Part shown: piece after piece, positions 6,017-6,239 of the stretch
How the letters are laid out: each line of letters begins with the position of its first letter
Position numbering within the stretch: the first letter of the stretch is position 1
DNA from: DATGMS01 sp040905145
Lineage (GTDB): Bacteria; Bacteroidota; Bacteroidia; Cytophagales; Cyclobacteriaceae
Length of the DNA: 6,239 bases
Assembly (NCBI GenBank): GCA_040905145.1
Contig: JBBDSC010000125.1
Location: 1-6,239 of the forward strand
Direction of reading: 5' to 3'
Notes under the pieces: generated by a model
What the model was told of the DNA's origin: nothing
What the model saw: the letters and a program-made list of their open reading frames with translations, nothing else
Database searches by the model: none
Position numbers and translations under genes: made by a program

Positions 6017-6207
6017 ATGGGCCGGTCACTATCACAATTGTATATTCACCCCGTCTTTAAACCAATGCTGTTACCGACCATGTTCAAATACTCTTTCGTC
6101 TTTCAAAAAACCATGCACTTGTCAAAATCGTGGATGAAGTAAAAAAAGCATCATCAAAATGGATGAAGGAAGAAGGGGTTAAGGTCAGGAGTTCTGAAAT
6201 TTTATAA
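6017..6207 (+). pseudogene. IS200/REP-associated (Y1, HUH) transposase remnant with internal deletion
   Basis: The ATG at 6017 opens MGRSLSQLYIHPVF, the standard N-terminus of IS200-like transposases (PF01797-type). Coding similarity resumes in another frame at 6073 as TDHVQILFRLSKNHALVK, then IVDEVKKASSKWMKEEGVKV, ending at TAA 6205-6207. In intact relatives about 40 residues separate these blocks; here under 30 bases remain, so the middle is deleted and the frame is lost. Family members have DHVHIL, where the two histidines form the metal-binding HUH motif. Here the second is Gln (HVQ). The C-terminal region that normally follows SSKW, with the catalytic tyrosine, is replaced by RSSEIL and a stop. 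Such enzymes move single-stranded DNA with folded ends; this copy cannot be active. The hairpins at 5948-6006 are likely part of the same element. Confidence 0.85.
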
Positions 6208-6239
6208 TCCTAAAAAAATGCGAACATTTGAAAGGGTCT
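6208..6239. other. Window end after the transposase remnant
   Basis: These 32 bases are too short to assign. A right-hand end hairpin for the IS200-like element, if present, would lie beyond the window. Confidence 0.3.

Noticed and set aside
1..6239. CRISPR array, tRNA or rRNA
   Set aside because: No regularly spaced direct repeats, cloverleaf-like segments or rRNA-like sequence were seen.

Overview
The window looks like Bacteroidota chromosome, probably Cytophagales-like. The evidence is a susC/susD pair (TonB-dependent outer-membrane transporter plus surface lipoprotein), an A-rich rather than Shine-Dalgarno leader before susD, and moderate AT content. The genus is inferred only loosely. 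Most of the window reads as a decaying accessory region: one gene is intact (susD), and nearly everything else recognisable is broken.

Left part (1-1330). Positions 1-605 hold no recognisable gene, but they contain a 12-bp-arm inverted repeat (139-186), a weak hairpin (224-246) and a 16-bp perfect palindrome (545-560). The palindrome lies 45 bp before the remains of a Xre/MbcA/ParS-RES type toxin-antitoxin operon on the + strand. The antitoxin (606-734) keeps only about 42 N-terminal residues. The RES toxin (737-961) keeps only about 48 family-like residues before an unrelated tail. Positions 1031-1074 carry, on the - strand, a diverged copy of the last codons of a susD gene.

Central part (1326-5728, - strand). 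A complete susD (2893-1385) follows a damaged susC by 17 bp and ends before a good intrinsic terminator (1327-1361). The susC reading frame is broken near 5371-5377. It also lacks its 5' end: signal peptide, N-terminal extension domain and promoter. The truncation point coincides with a loop-less 32-bp perfect palindrome (5687-5718). Normally SusC forms the barrel and SusD the lid of a glycan or peptide importer. Here the lid gene survives while the transporter gene appears dead, unless the frame is corrected and a 5' part exists elsewhere. No carbohydrate-active enzyme or regulator lies in the window, so the substrate cannot be guessed.

Right part (5719-6239, + strand). A tryptophan-rich C-terminal coding remnant (5775-5939) is followed by two GC-rich hairpins (5948-5967, 5990-6006). 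These sit directly before an IS200/REP-associated (Y1, HUH) transposase remnant (6017-6207), which has lost a middle segment of roughly 40 residues and has HVQ in place of the HUH motif. The common theme is gene loss by internal deletion. I see no convincing intact novel system; the best leads are the breakpoint palindrome and the repeated internal-deletion pattern.
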